Below, in pieces: positions 6,661-12,325 of a stretch of DNA of 42,397 nucleotides. The stretch is taken from positions 1 through 42,397 of IMG/VR virus record IMGVR_UViG_3300008262_000109; one strand, given 5' to 3'. The translations under genes and the position numbers were made by a program. The notes under the pieces are model-generated. The model worked only from the letters and a program-made list of their open reading frames with translations. It was not told the origin of the DNA and searched no databases. Numbering within the stretch: the first letter of the stretch is position 1; the number at the start of each line of letters is the position of its first letter. This DNA comes from a virus.

Positions 6661-6870
6661 ATGACCGCCGCCATCGCTCTTCCCACCGTCACGATCGAAG
6701 GCATCGTCTACCAGATCATCAAAGAAAAGGATTTCACTGTTACCCCCGATCAGGTGGGCTGGTGCCAATCGCCTGTTATTCGGCAGTGGCTGACCCTAAA
6801 ACGCCCTCGCGGCAAACGCTTCTACAACGCTGTTCGTTACGAGTCGGGCCGGTACAGCTCAGCCGCCTGA
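6661..6870 (+). CDS. hypothetical 69-residue protein
   Basis: Start chosen at the ATG at 6661; the frame stays open to 6535 but that part is the untranslated leader downstream of promoter copy B. The product has a beta-rich start (LPTVTIEGIVYQIIKEKDFT) and a basic C-terminal half (RQWLTLKRPRGKRFYNAVRY). Small, basic and single-domain; nucleic-acid binding is conceivable but there is no recognised family. Confidence 0.65.
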   Translation: MTAAIALPTVTIEGIVYQIIKEKDFTVTPDQVGWCQSPVIRQWLTLKRPRGKRFYNAVRYESGRYSSAA

Positions 6871-6900
6871 CCCCACCCTGACCCTTGCCCGCTGGCCCCG

Positions 6901-6931
6901 CCCCCTCGGCCAGCCTGCAGCGCTCAGCTGC
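6901..6931. repeat. direct repeat R1, copy 1 (31 bp)
   Basis: Identical over 31 bases to 7253-7283. Contains the hairpin GCAGC-GCTCA-GCTGC. Sits 29 bases before the start of the gene at 6961. Together with R2 it frames a gene cassette. Confidence 0.9.
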
Positions 6932-6960
6932 GTTTTTCAACTTACAAAAACACCCATCCA

Positions 6961-7245
6961 ATGAATGACTCTCGCTATCAACTTCTGCAAGAAACTTCTA
7001 GTCTTTGTGCCGATCTCTTGCAAGCAAGCGAAGAAGCACGACGCGCTTCTGCTAAACAAATGGAAATCAGGCAAGAAATCGGAAATGCACGAAATTTAAT
7101 TAACAATCTTGAGCATATTGAAAAAAACGCAGGAAACGACTATGAATTAAAGCGACAGATTGTTAATGAGTGCTACGCACGCTATCAAGCGGCCAAAGCA
7201 AATCTTGATTCCATAGATCAATCCGCCCCAGCCTTAACCCTCTGA
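6961..7245 (+). CDS. coiled-coil protein, 94 residues (cassette gene 1)
   Basis: AT-richer than its surroundings, suggesting separate origin. Nearly all of the sequence is predicted helical with a heptad-like pattern (LLQASEEARRASAKQMEIRQ, NLINNLEHIEKNAG, ELKRQIVNECYARYQAAKAN). No other motif. The last codons (LDSIDQS) are encoded by repeat R2 (7204-7224). Flanked by R1 upstream; the next gene has the same flanks. Confidence 0.7.
   Translation: MNDSRYQLLQETSSLCADLLQASEEARRASAKQMEIRQEIGNARNLINNLEHIEKNAGNDYELKRQIVNECYARYQAAKANLDSIDQSAPALTL
7204..7224. repeat. direct repeat R2, copy 1 (21 bp)
   Basis: Identical to 7558-7578 over 21 bases. Contains the inverted repeat TTGAT...ATCAA. Here it is coding (near the 3' end of the 6961 gene); in the second copy it straddles a stop codon, so identity is not kept by coding pressure. 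Confidence 0.9.
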
Positions 7246-7252
7246 TCCCTGC

Positions 7253-7283
7253 CCCCCTCGGCCAGCCTGCAGCGCTCAGCTGC
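7253..7283. repeat. direct repeat R1, copy 2 (31 bp)
   Basis: Second exact copy of the 31-bp repeat at 6901-6931, 36 bases before the start of the gene at 7320. Confidence 0.9.
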
Positions 7284-7319
7284 TCAATCCACCATTGACA
7301 CCCTCAAGCCCCAACCGCC

Positions 7320-7562
7320 ATGGATCACAAGCAAATTATTAACCAAGCCATTGAACAAGTCCTATCTGAACGACTACTGCTATCTCCCGGTGATACAGCT
7401 TGCCATTCCAGCGATAGCATGAGCTACGTGTTTCATAAGTACGAGAACGGCAGCGCTATCGTCGGATGGGATGGCGTAACCAAGTCATTCCCAATGAGAG
7501 AAGTGTTTGACCCAAACATTGTGCAAGCAAGAGCGATAGACATAAAGCTTGGCCTTGCTTGA
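7320..7562 (+). CDS. hypothetical 80-residue protein (cassette gene 2)
   Basis: Moderately AT-rich. N-terminal helix (DHKQIINQAIEQVLSERLLL) then a beta-rich part (SMSYVFHKYENGSAIVGWDG). Not related by eye to the first cassette gene although both lie between the same R1 and R2 repeats. Function unknown. Confidence 0.68.
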   Translation: MDHKQIINQAIEQVLSERLLLSPGDTACHSSDSMSYVFHKYENGSAIVGWDGVTKSFPMREVFDPNIVQARAIDIKLGLA

Positions 7563-7578
7563 TTCCATAGATCAATCC
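7558..7578. repeat. direct repeat R2, copy 2 (21 bp)
   Basis: Exact copy of 7204-7224, here spanning the stop codon of the 7320 gene and the following gap. Confidence 0.9.
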
Positions 7579-7642
7579 ACCTAGACCCCCTGCCAGGCGC
7601 CGTGAGCTTGGCGGATCCGTTCCATCACCACTTATCCCGATC

Positions 7643-7888
7643 ATGCACCTTTATCAAGTCGAAGCACACGACGGCAAGTCCTGGGCTTTTGGGATTCGCG
7701 TCAACGCCAACAACTTGTTGCCCGAGTTCTGCGCTCTTGCCAAGGCGGATCGATTTACAAGCCAAGCCGAAGCCTTGCGATTGCGCGATCTAGCCGCCCG
7801 CCTGTGCGGCGGATCCTTGCGCGTGGCTCGCGTGCGGGTTGCGGCCGGTGGGCCTGGAGGCACTTTGAGCTTTGTTGGTGCTCGCTGA
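7643..7888 (+). CDS. hypothetical 81-residue protein
   Basis: Starts MHLYQVEAHDGKSWAFGIRV and has a central helix (QAEALRLRDLAARLCGG) and a Val/Arg/Gly-rich strand region. Its TGA overlaps the next ATG (TGATG), indicating coupled translation with the zinc-finger gene at 7888. No recognised family. Confidence 0.65.
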   Translation: MHLYQVEAHDGKSWAFGIRVNANNLLPEFCALAKADRFTSQAEALRLRDLAARLCGGSLRVARVRVAAGGPGGTLSFVGAR

Positions 7889-8067
7889 TGCTTGACCCCA
7901 CCACCATCCCCTTCTGCGCCGACTGCGGGGGGCAAGTCCCCGAGCCAGCCGAACGCTGGCCCGCTGCCTCCGCTGGCATCGTCTGCCAGCTGTGCTGGGA
8001 AGCCCAGTGCTCCCGGCAATGGTGGGTCATGGTGAAGCTCCTGCCGGAGGAACCGGGCCATGACTGA
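7888..8067 (+). CDS. small zinc-ribbon-like protein, 59 residues
   Basis: Two CxxC pairs, CADC near residue 10 and CQLC near residue 34, spaced about 22 residues apart, a plausible zinc ribbon. Overlaps the upstream stop and the downstream start. The next gene encodes a second two-CxxC protein, so they may be a functional pair. Probably nucleic-acid or protein binding; no enzyme motif. Confidence 0.65.
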   Translation: MLDPTTIPFCADCGGQVPEPAERWPAASAGIVCQLCWEAQCSRQWWVMVKLLPEEPGHD

Positions 8068-8299
8068 CCCCACCAACGCCGAACGCCAGCGCCGCTACCG
8101 CGCCCGTCGGGCCGGCCGGTTGCCCCCGGTGGAGCTGTGGCGCTGTGTTACCTGCCCGCGAGTTCACACCGGCATTCATGGCAACCACTGCTGGGAGTGC
8201 TGGGAAAAGCACGACCCGGCTGGCCGGCTCGCACGGGCTCAGCGAAAACGCAATCAACGGACCAGGGACAGGGCCAGGGCCAATCTGGACAATCCGTGA
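8060..8299 (+). CDS. small zinc-finger-like basic protein, 79 residues
   Basis: Very basic N-terminus (AERQRRYRARRAGR), a compact CVTC...HCWEC zinc-finger-like centre (about residues 29-46), and a basic helix at the end (ARAQRKRNQRTRDRARAN). Overlaps the previous gene by 8 bases. Charge and cysteines suggest nucleic-acid binding. The final codons lie inside the left half of promoter module copy C. Confidence 0.65.
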   Translation: MTDPTNAERQRRYRARRAGRLPPVELWRCVTCPRVHTGIHGNHCWECWEKHDPAGRLARAQRKRNQRTRDRARANLDNP

Positions 8300-8307
8300 A
8301 CTGTCCC
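8265..8307 (+). terminator. hairpin at the end of the zinc-finger gene
   Basis: GGGACAG (8265-8271) can pair with CTGTCCC (8301-8307) around a loop that carries the block shared with copy B. Same position relative to the promoter core as the hairpin at 6476-6510. No T-run follows, so a role in termination is uncertain. Confidence 0.35.
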
Positions 8308-8368
8308 CCTGCATCTCTACCACCCTGTCACAGGTGCGTTACTGTATGTGGACAGGGGAGAGATCCCC
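8280..8368 (+). promoter_or_regulatory. repeated promoter + 5' hairpin module, copy C (full)
   Basis: Left half 8280-8303, ending GTGAACTG. Then, again after 23 bases, GTCACAGGTGCGTTACTGT (8327-8345) with -10-like TACTGT (8340-8345). Nine bases later is the GGGGA-GAGA-TCCCC hairpin (8355-8368), its stem sequence different from A and B but structure and spacing the same. A second hairpin (8373-8388, GCAGCC/GGCTGC) follows before the ATG at 8397. Confidence 0.65.
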
Positions 8369-8396
8369 ACTCAGCAGCCCAGGGGCTGCCCTGAAA

Positions 8397-8669
8397 ATGG
8401 AAGCCACCACCGGCGCTATCAGCTCCATTCCAACCATCTGCGGGGAAGACACGCTGGATCTTGGCCAGCGGGTATGGGTGAACGGCATGGCGCCGATGGA
8501 AGGACTCAACGGCCAAATCGTTGATTCGATGCCTGGAGTGATTACCCGCTTTCACAAGGAGCCCGCTGGCTGGCTGGTGGAAGTTGAGCAGCGTGGCAGC
8601 TTGGTGCTGCCGATCCAAGGCGATGCTTTCCGCTGCTTCTTCAGGCTGAACCAGGTCAGCGCCGCCTGA
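8397..8669 (+). CDS. hypothetical 90-residue protein, SH3-like barrel possible
   Basis: Start at the ATG after the copy C leader; longer open frame upstream overlaps another gene and the promoter. The sequence alternates short strands (GQRVWVNGMAPMEGLNGQIV, AGWLVEVEQRGSLVLPI), reminiscent of small SH3/KOW-type barrels. Function unknown. Confidence 0.65.
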   Translation: MEATTGAISSIPTICGEDTLDLGQRVWVNGMAPMEGLNGQIVDSMPGVITRFHKEPAGWLVEVEQRGSLVLPIQGDAFRCFFRLNQVSAA

Positions 8670-8726
8670 CCCCCAGGCCCGCCGGAGCCTATCCGGCAAC
8701 CTTTCACACCCTTTCGCATCATTCCC

Positions 8727-8909
8727 ATGACTGCTTTCAAGATCGAAACACTCACCGACGACGGCTGGACCGATGACGCCAGCCTGCTGGGATTCGGCGT
8801 CAGCCAATTTGACGACAACCGCTGGCCAACACAAAACGCTGCGCTGGACGCCTGCGCTGAGCTGTGCGCGGTGCTGGACCCGACCCGGTTGCGGGTGGTG
8901 CCAGCCTAG
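8727..8909 (+). CDS. hypothetical 60-residue protein
   Basis: Short acidic protein (KIETLTDDGWTDDASLLGFG) with a C-terminal helix (NAALDACAELCAVLD). Follows the previous gene after 57 bases. No recognised motif. Confidence 0.55.
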   Translation: MTAFKIETLTDDGWTDDASLLGFGVSQFDDNRWPTQNAALDACAELCAVLDPTRLRVVPA

Positions 8910-8980
8910 TTTCCACGGCATCACGGGGCCACCACCGGCCCCCTGCTGCCCTGCAGCATCACCATTTGCCCTCCACTTCA

Positions 8981-9184
8981 ATGGACATTGACGACATCAA
9001 CAACGCCCGCAGCTTTGCCGAGGACGCGGCGGCAAACCTGGAGGATCTGCAGACCACTGAGTGGTGGCTGCACCTTGACGAGGACATCAAGATTGCCCTC
9101 TGCACGGCCCACGCCATGTGCCGGACCATGGCGCACACGATCAAGATCCTGATGCCTACGGCGGCGTTGGATGGCGACGAGTAA
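8981..9184 (+). CDS. hypothetical acidic helical protein, 67 residues
   Basis: Starts MDIDDINNARSFAEDAAANL. Two or three helices, strongly acidic at both ends. The ATG at 8981 is preferred to frame extensions reaching back over the 8727 gene. A terminator-like hairpin follows at 9198. Confidence 0.6.
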   Translation: MDIDDINNARSFAEDAAANLEDLQTTEWWLHLDEDIKIALCTAHAMCRTMAHTIKILMPTAALDGDE

Positions 9185-9197
9185 CCGCAGCATCACC

Positions 9198-9217
9198 GGG
9201 GCCATGGGGCCCCTTTT
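9198..9217 (+). terminator. rho-independent terminator
   Basis: GGGGCC stem, ATGG loop, GGCCCC, then TTTT. Lies 14 bases after the 67-residue gene's stop and before the 9242 gene; a short but complete intrinsic-terminator pattern on the plus strand. Confidence 0.6.
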
Positions 9218-9241
9218 AGTCCTTCAACCCTCAACCCTCAA

Positions 9242-9760
9242 ATGAAAACGCTTCTCAAAGACCTTCTCAAAGACCTTCTGCAAGACCTTCTCAAAGACCT
9301 TCTGCAAGCCGACTGGGCCCCCACCATGCGGGGCATTGCTTGGGCCGTGGGCCATGCCGTCATCATTCCAGTGGCGGTCGTCACCGTGCTCGCCGAGTGG
9401 CTGGCGTTTACCTGGCGCAGGCCCCTGGCCGGGGTGCTGGCGCTGGCGCCGGTGCGGAAGTCGATGACCTATCCCGAGCTTCAGGAAGAGCTGCTGGAGC
9501 GCGTTGCTCAATCTTTTGGCTTGACCGCCCATGAGCTGCTGCGGCCCATCGAATTTGCTTACAGCTCCCCGAATTTGACCACCAGCGATCTGAATAAGGC
9601 CGGGTGTTCTATCTCTGAAACAGAACTCGGCCCCATGACTAGCCGCATGGACTTCGGCGTGGCCCGCCCAACCCTGCCCGTGGCACCCCGGCGCCCGGTC
9701 CTGGCCCCGGCACCCCGCAGGCAGCGCCGGGGCACCAAGCGCCCCCAGAACCCTGCCTGA
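9242..9760 (+). CDS. membrane protein with LLKD-type N-terminal repeats, 172 residues
   Basis: Residues 4-23 are five copies of a 4-residue unit (LLKD/LLQD/LLQA) encoded by a 12-bp repeat (9251-9310). Then comes a short linker, a hydrophobic helix (VGHAVIIPVAVVTVLAEWLAF), a globular part with a helical pair (YPELQEELLERVAQSFG) and a basic Pro/Arg-rich tail (APRRPVLAPAPRRQRRGTKR). The design suggests an oligomerising amphipathic segment ahead of a membrane anchor with a nucleic-acid- or membrane-interacting tail. No family recognised; a lysis or superinfection role is possible but unproven. Confidence 0.68.
   Translation: MKTLLKDLLKDLLQDLLKDLLQADWAPTMRGIAWAVGHAVIIPVAVVTVLAEWLAFTWRRPLAGVLALAPVRKSMTYPELQEELLERVAQSFGLTAHELLRPIEFAYSSPNLTTSDLNKAGCSISETELGPMTSRMDFGVARPTLPVAPRRPVLAPAPRRQRRGTKRPQNPA
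9251..9310. repeat. 12-bp tandem repeat, 5 units
   Basis: Units CTTCTCAAAGAC or CTTCTGCAAGAC in tandem, in frame, encoding LLKD or LLQD. Copy changes would keep the frame. Confidence 0.92.
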
Positions 9761-9765
9761 CGCGC

Positions 9766-9801
9766 AAAAAAAGACCCCCGGCCAGGAAGCTGCCGGGGGT
9801 C
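9766..9801 (-). terminator. strong terminator acting on the minus strand
   Basis: A 10-bp perfect stem (9773-9782 with 9792-9801, 9-base loop) has seven A's on its left (9766-9772), which is a T-run for minus-strand transcription. On the plus strand no T-run follows. It would stop antisense transcripts entering the 9242 gene, or only slow plus-strand polymerase. Confidence 0.65.
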
Positions 9802-9872
9802 CACCCTCACGAACAAGACTCTACAACCCATGCTCGGCACCATTTCCCCCCCCCACCTATTCACCGCCACCG

Positions 9873-10349
9873 ATGACCAACCCTGCAGCCCCATCAGAAG
9901 ACTGGGCAAATGCCATTACAAATTTTGTTGACGAAATTGGAGGCGATGGCCCTGGCCTTTGGAAATGGGCTGGAATTGCCCCAACCCCGAAAGAAGTTGT
10001 AGACGAATTGCGATTACTTTTTAAACACTCCGAACAAAGAGCTACGGCCAGCGGCGCCCGCTCCGTTCTGAAGTTTGACCCGCAGGACAGGGACGGATCC
10101 ATCCGGCTTGCCTGGGGTGACATGACCCCAGACCAGGCCGTAAAAGGGCTAAAGGCGCTGGTCGGCCATCTGAAAGGCCATGCCGCCCCGCCAGTACCGC
10201 AAACATCTGCGCCAGGTGCTGAATTTCTCAGGCCCACCATGGATGAAGTGATGGGACTGGCCAAGATGTTTGGAGTGGAAGTCAACGACTGCCACGCTCT
10301 TATGTGGTTGGTGGTGACGTCCATCGCGGCATGGGGGGATGCCCCATGA
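9873..10349 (+). CDS. hypothetical 158-residue protein
   Basis: Starts at the ATG after a C-run (9846-9854). Helical N-terminus (SEDWANAITNFVDEIGG, KEVVDELRLLFKHSEQ), a middle with GDMTPDQAVKGLKALVGHLK and a Pro-rich linker before a final helical part (TMDEVMGLAKMFGVEVNDCH). Overlaps the next gene by 4 bases. No recognised family; context is the run-up to dCTP deaminase. Confidence 0.68.
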   Translation: MTNPAAPSEDWANAITNFVDEIGGDGPGLWKWAGIAPTPKEVVDELRLLFKHSEQRATASGARSVLKFDPQDRDGSIRLAWGDMTPDQAVKGLKALVGHLKGHAAPPVPQTSAPGAEFLRPTMDEVMGLAKMFGVEVNDCHALMWLVVTSIAAWGDAP

Positions 10350-10687
10350 ACCAACCCATCTCCAGCCTGCTGTGCATGATCACCACTCCCGGCAGTGCGT
10401 CCGACAAACGCTGGCGCCCATCGCTTCAGCCGCAGCCATACCAGGCGGAGGCGATTAAGTTCATTGAGCGTGGCGACAAAAACGATCAATTTGGCTTTGT
10501 GGACCCATTTTGGGGGCAATGGAATCTTTGCGTGATCGGTCGCCGGGCACAAGTCAACATTGGCCCTGTTTACTTGCTGGCATTTCACATTTCCGACCAA
10601 TCCCCCACTCTGGGCCGTAAGCGCCGTGTTCGCCGCGCCAGGGGGCGCCAGATCCAAACGAACCGCCAAGGAGGGCTCAATGCTTAA
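10346..10687 (+). CDS. hypothetical 113-residue protein
   Basis: Start at the ATG overlapping the previous stop. The first half has FIERGDKNDQFGFVDPFWGQ; the C-terminus is very basic (GRKRRVRRARGRQIQTNRQ), and its coding sequence contains the ribosome-binding site (AAGGAGG) of the dCTP deaminase gene, which starts inside it at 10680. Function unknown. Confidence 0.6.
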   Translation: MNQPISSLLCMITTPGSASDKRWRPSLQPQPYQAEAIKFIERGDKNDQFGFVDPFWGQWNLCVIGRRAQVNIGPVYLLAFHISDQSPTLGRKRRVRRARGRQIQTNRQGGLNA

Positions 10688-11297
10688 GAACGACCGCTGG
10701 ATTGCTGCCCAAGCCGCTGCCGGCATGATCGAGCCGTTTCAGCGGGAGCTGGTGCGGACCATTGAAGTGCAAACCTCGCGCACCCATGGAGGTATCTGGG
10801 CCGACGTGCCAGCGCTTTCCTTCGGCACCAGCAGCTACGGCTACGACATCCGCCTGTCACCGGCCGAGTTCCTGACCTTTCGCCATGTGCCCGGTACGGT
10901 GATGAACCCCAAGCGATTCAATCCCGCCAACCTTGAGCCGGCTCCCCTGCACCAGGACAAAGACGGCCGCTACTTCATCTTGCCGGCCCACACCTATGGC
11001 CTGGGGGTGGCGCTTGAAAGGCTCCGGGTGCCGCCCAACATTACGGTCATTTGCCTGGGTAAAAGCACCTACGCACGATTGGGTATCATCGCCAACATGA
11101 CCCCGGCCGAGGCCGGCTGGGAAGGGCACCTCACCCTGGAGTTCAGCAACTCATCAGGGGCCGACTGCCGCATCTATGCCGATGAGGGCATCTGCCAGCT
11201 GCTCTTCTTTGAGGGGGATCCTTGCGAGACCACCTATCAGGACCGGGCTGGGAAATATCAAGCGCAGCCGGAGCAAGTGGTCATAGCGCGGGTTTGA
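10680..11297 (+). CDS. dcd: dCTP deaminase
   Basis: 205 residues; start set by AAGGAGG eight bases upstream. It converts dCTP to dUTP plus ammonia, on the way to dTTP. Seen: YGYDIRL near residues 53-59, GKSTYARLGI (127-136, family G(R/K)SxxARLG), AGWEGHLTLEFSN (145-157, with the catalytic Glu at about 154) and ICQLLFF (171-177). Length fits the Dcd family (about 190) rather than dUTPase. Works with the thymidylate kinase at 1129-1776; a dUTPase and thymidylate synthase would be supplied by the host. Last gene of its plus-strand unit. Confidence 0.92.
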   Translation: MLKNDRWIAAQAAAGMIEPFQRELVRTIEVQTSRTHGGIWADVPALSFGTSSYGYDIRLSPAEFLTFRHVPGTVMNPKRFNPANLEPAPLHQDKDGRYFILPAHTYGLGVALERLRVPPNITVICLGKSTYARLGIIANMTPAEAGWEGHLTLEFSNSSGADCRIYADEGICQLLFFEGDPCETTYQDRAGKYQAQPEQVVIARV

Positions 11298-11313
11298 TGC
11301 AAACAGGCATGAA

Positions 11314-11341
11314 AAAGCCCCTGGCTGGTGCTGGGGGCTTT
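11314..11341. terminator. bidirectional terminator between convergent units
   Basis: AAAGCCCC (11314-11321) pairs with GGGGCTTT (11334-11341) around a 12-base loop, with A's before and T's after, so it can stop both dcd transcription and the minus-strand operon that ends at 11353. Confidence 0.75.
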
Positions 11342-11352
11342 CTGGTGTCAGG

Positions 11353-11733
11353 TCATGGCTCAATCCTCAGCTCGCATTCCTCCATAACAACCTCAGGCGG
11401 CTTAACCACCCCATCAGCAGGGTCAGGCCTAACCCGCCGCTGGCAATCAGCGCAGCCATAGGCCCAGTCAAACTGCCCGTTTTCCTGGATGCCGGCACCG
11501 GGGCAGCCGAGCACCTCCCAGCCGTGGCTGCGGACGTGAGCGGGGCGCGGCTTCCAGTGCCAAAACTTTAGCCGTCCAGCTTTGCGCATGGCCTGGATCC
11601 TGGAATCAATGCGGCGCCAGTTGCCTCCAGCGGCGGCCACCAGAACGGCGCTGTTAGTTGGATGCCCGTCCTGGTCTCGCAGATGGCACCAGATCAGCCA
11701 GTCCAGCTCGTCGTTGCTCACGGGGTCAGACAT
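11353..11733 (-). CDS. hypothetical protein with winged-helix-like N-terminus and Cys motif, 126 residues
   Basis: ATG at 11733, overlapping the upstream gene by 8 bases; the longer frame to 12096 is a shadow. Residues about 8-60 (ELDWLIWCHLRDQDGHPTNS, then WRRIDSRIQAMRKAGRLKFW) look like a winged helix. A GCPG...YGCADCQRRV section (about 76-102) may bind a metal. Last gene of the nine-gene minus-strand cluster. Confidence 0.65.
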   Translation of the reverse strand: MSDPVSNDELDWLIWCHLRDQDGHPTNSAVLVAAAGGNWRRIDSRIQAMRKAGRLKFWHWKPRPAHVRSHGWEVLGCPGAGIQENGQFDWAYGCADCQRRVRPDPADGVVKPPEVVMEECELRIEP

Positions 11734-12325
11734 CGGGCCTCCGCAGTTCACGGGCGATAGCGATCGCCATGGCCTCCTTGTCGGGGCCGATCGGTTGCCA
11801 TCCTGCCTGGATCTCGGGCTGGTGGGTCCCGACCCCATCGAGCGGGTCGGCGGTGGTGCTGGCGCCCCCGTACAACTCGCTGAAGTAGGCGGCGATTTCG
11901 TGGGCAGCAGCAGCGGCCATGGCGAGGCAGCGAACGCACGGGGCTGGGCAAGGGGGGCCGTTGTCCTGGGCTTGGCAGATCGCCAGGGCGATGCGGTCGG
12001 AAAGCGTGGGGGCAACCGTGGCCGGCTGCTGGGGTGACGGGCAGGCCGCCCACGGCGCTGCCTTCTGCGGCGCTGGCATGTCACACCAGGGGCCATCGCT
12101 GCGGTATTGCCAGGACCCGTCGGCGTTCTGGCGGACGGTTGAGCCTGCCGGGATTGGGGGGAATTGGTCAGACATCACTCCCCCCCCCCAGCTAAGTGGC
12201 GATGGCGCGAACCTGGCCATAGTGGCACGGATGGCGGCGGCAAGGGCTGGCGCTGTGCCGAGAGTGGTTTCGTAGGCGTCCAGCACCGCCTGCGCGGCGG
12301 AGCTCAGTGGCTTGGGGGTGGTCAC
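11726..12325 (-). CDS. hypothetical protein, 199 residues, possible fusion at a G10 tract
   Basis: The frame runs from the ATG at 12325, overlapping the next gene by 4 bases. The first 50 residues (AAQAVLDAYETTLGTAPALA) end at LSWGGGV, encoded across ten consecutive C's on the plus strand (12180-12189). An in-frame ATG follows (12176, MSDQFPPIPAGSTV) with the G-run as an apparent ribosome-binding site, so this may really be two genes (12325 to about 12180 and 12176 to 11726) or one gene with slippage. The second part has WQYRSDGPWCDMP, a CPAPCVRCLAMAAAAAH helix and an IARELRR end. No known family. Confidence 0.6.
   Translation of the reverse strand: MTTPKPLSSAAQAVLDAYETTLGTAPALAAAIRATMARFAPSPLSWGGGVMSDQFPPIPAGSTVRQNADGSWQYRSDGPWCDMPAPQKAAPWAACPSPQQPATVAPTLSDRIALAICQAQDNGPPCPAPCVRCLAMAAAAAHEIAAYFSELYGGASTTADPLDGVGTHQPEIQAGWQPIGPDKEAMAIAIARELRRPDV

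Noticed and set aside
9830-9875. Short frame starting MLGTISPP upstream of the 9873 gene
   Set aside because: Depends on the length of a C-run, ends at or within the next gene start and has no supporting feature.
11757-11766. GCGATCGC (HIP1) as proof of a cyanobacterial host
   Set aside because: Only one complete octamer was noticed; HIP1-rich genomes would be expected to show many.
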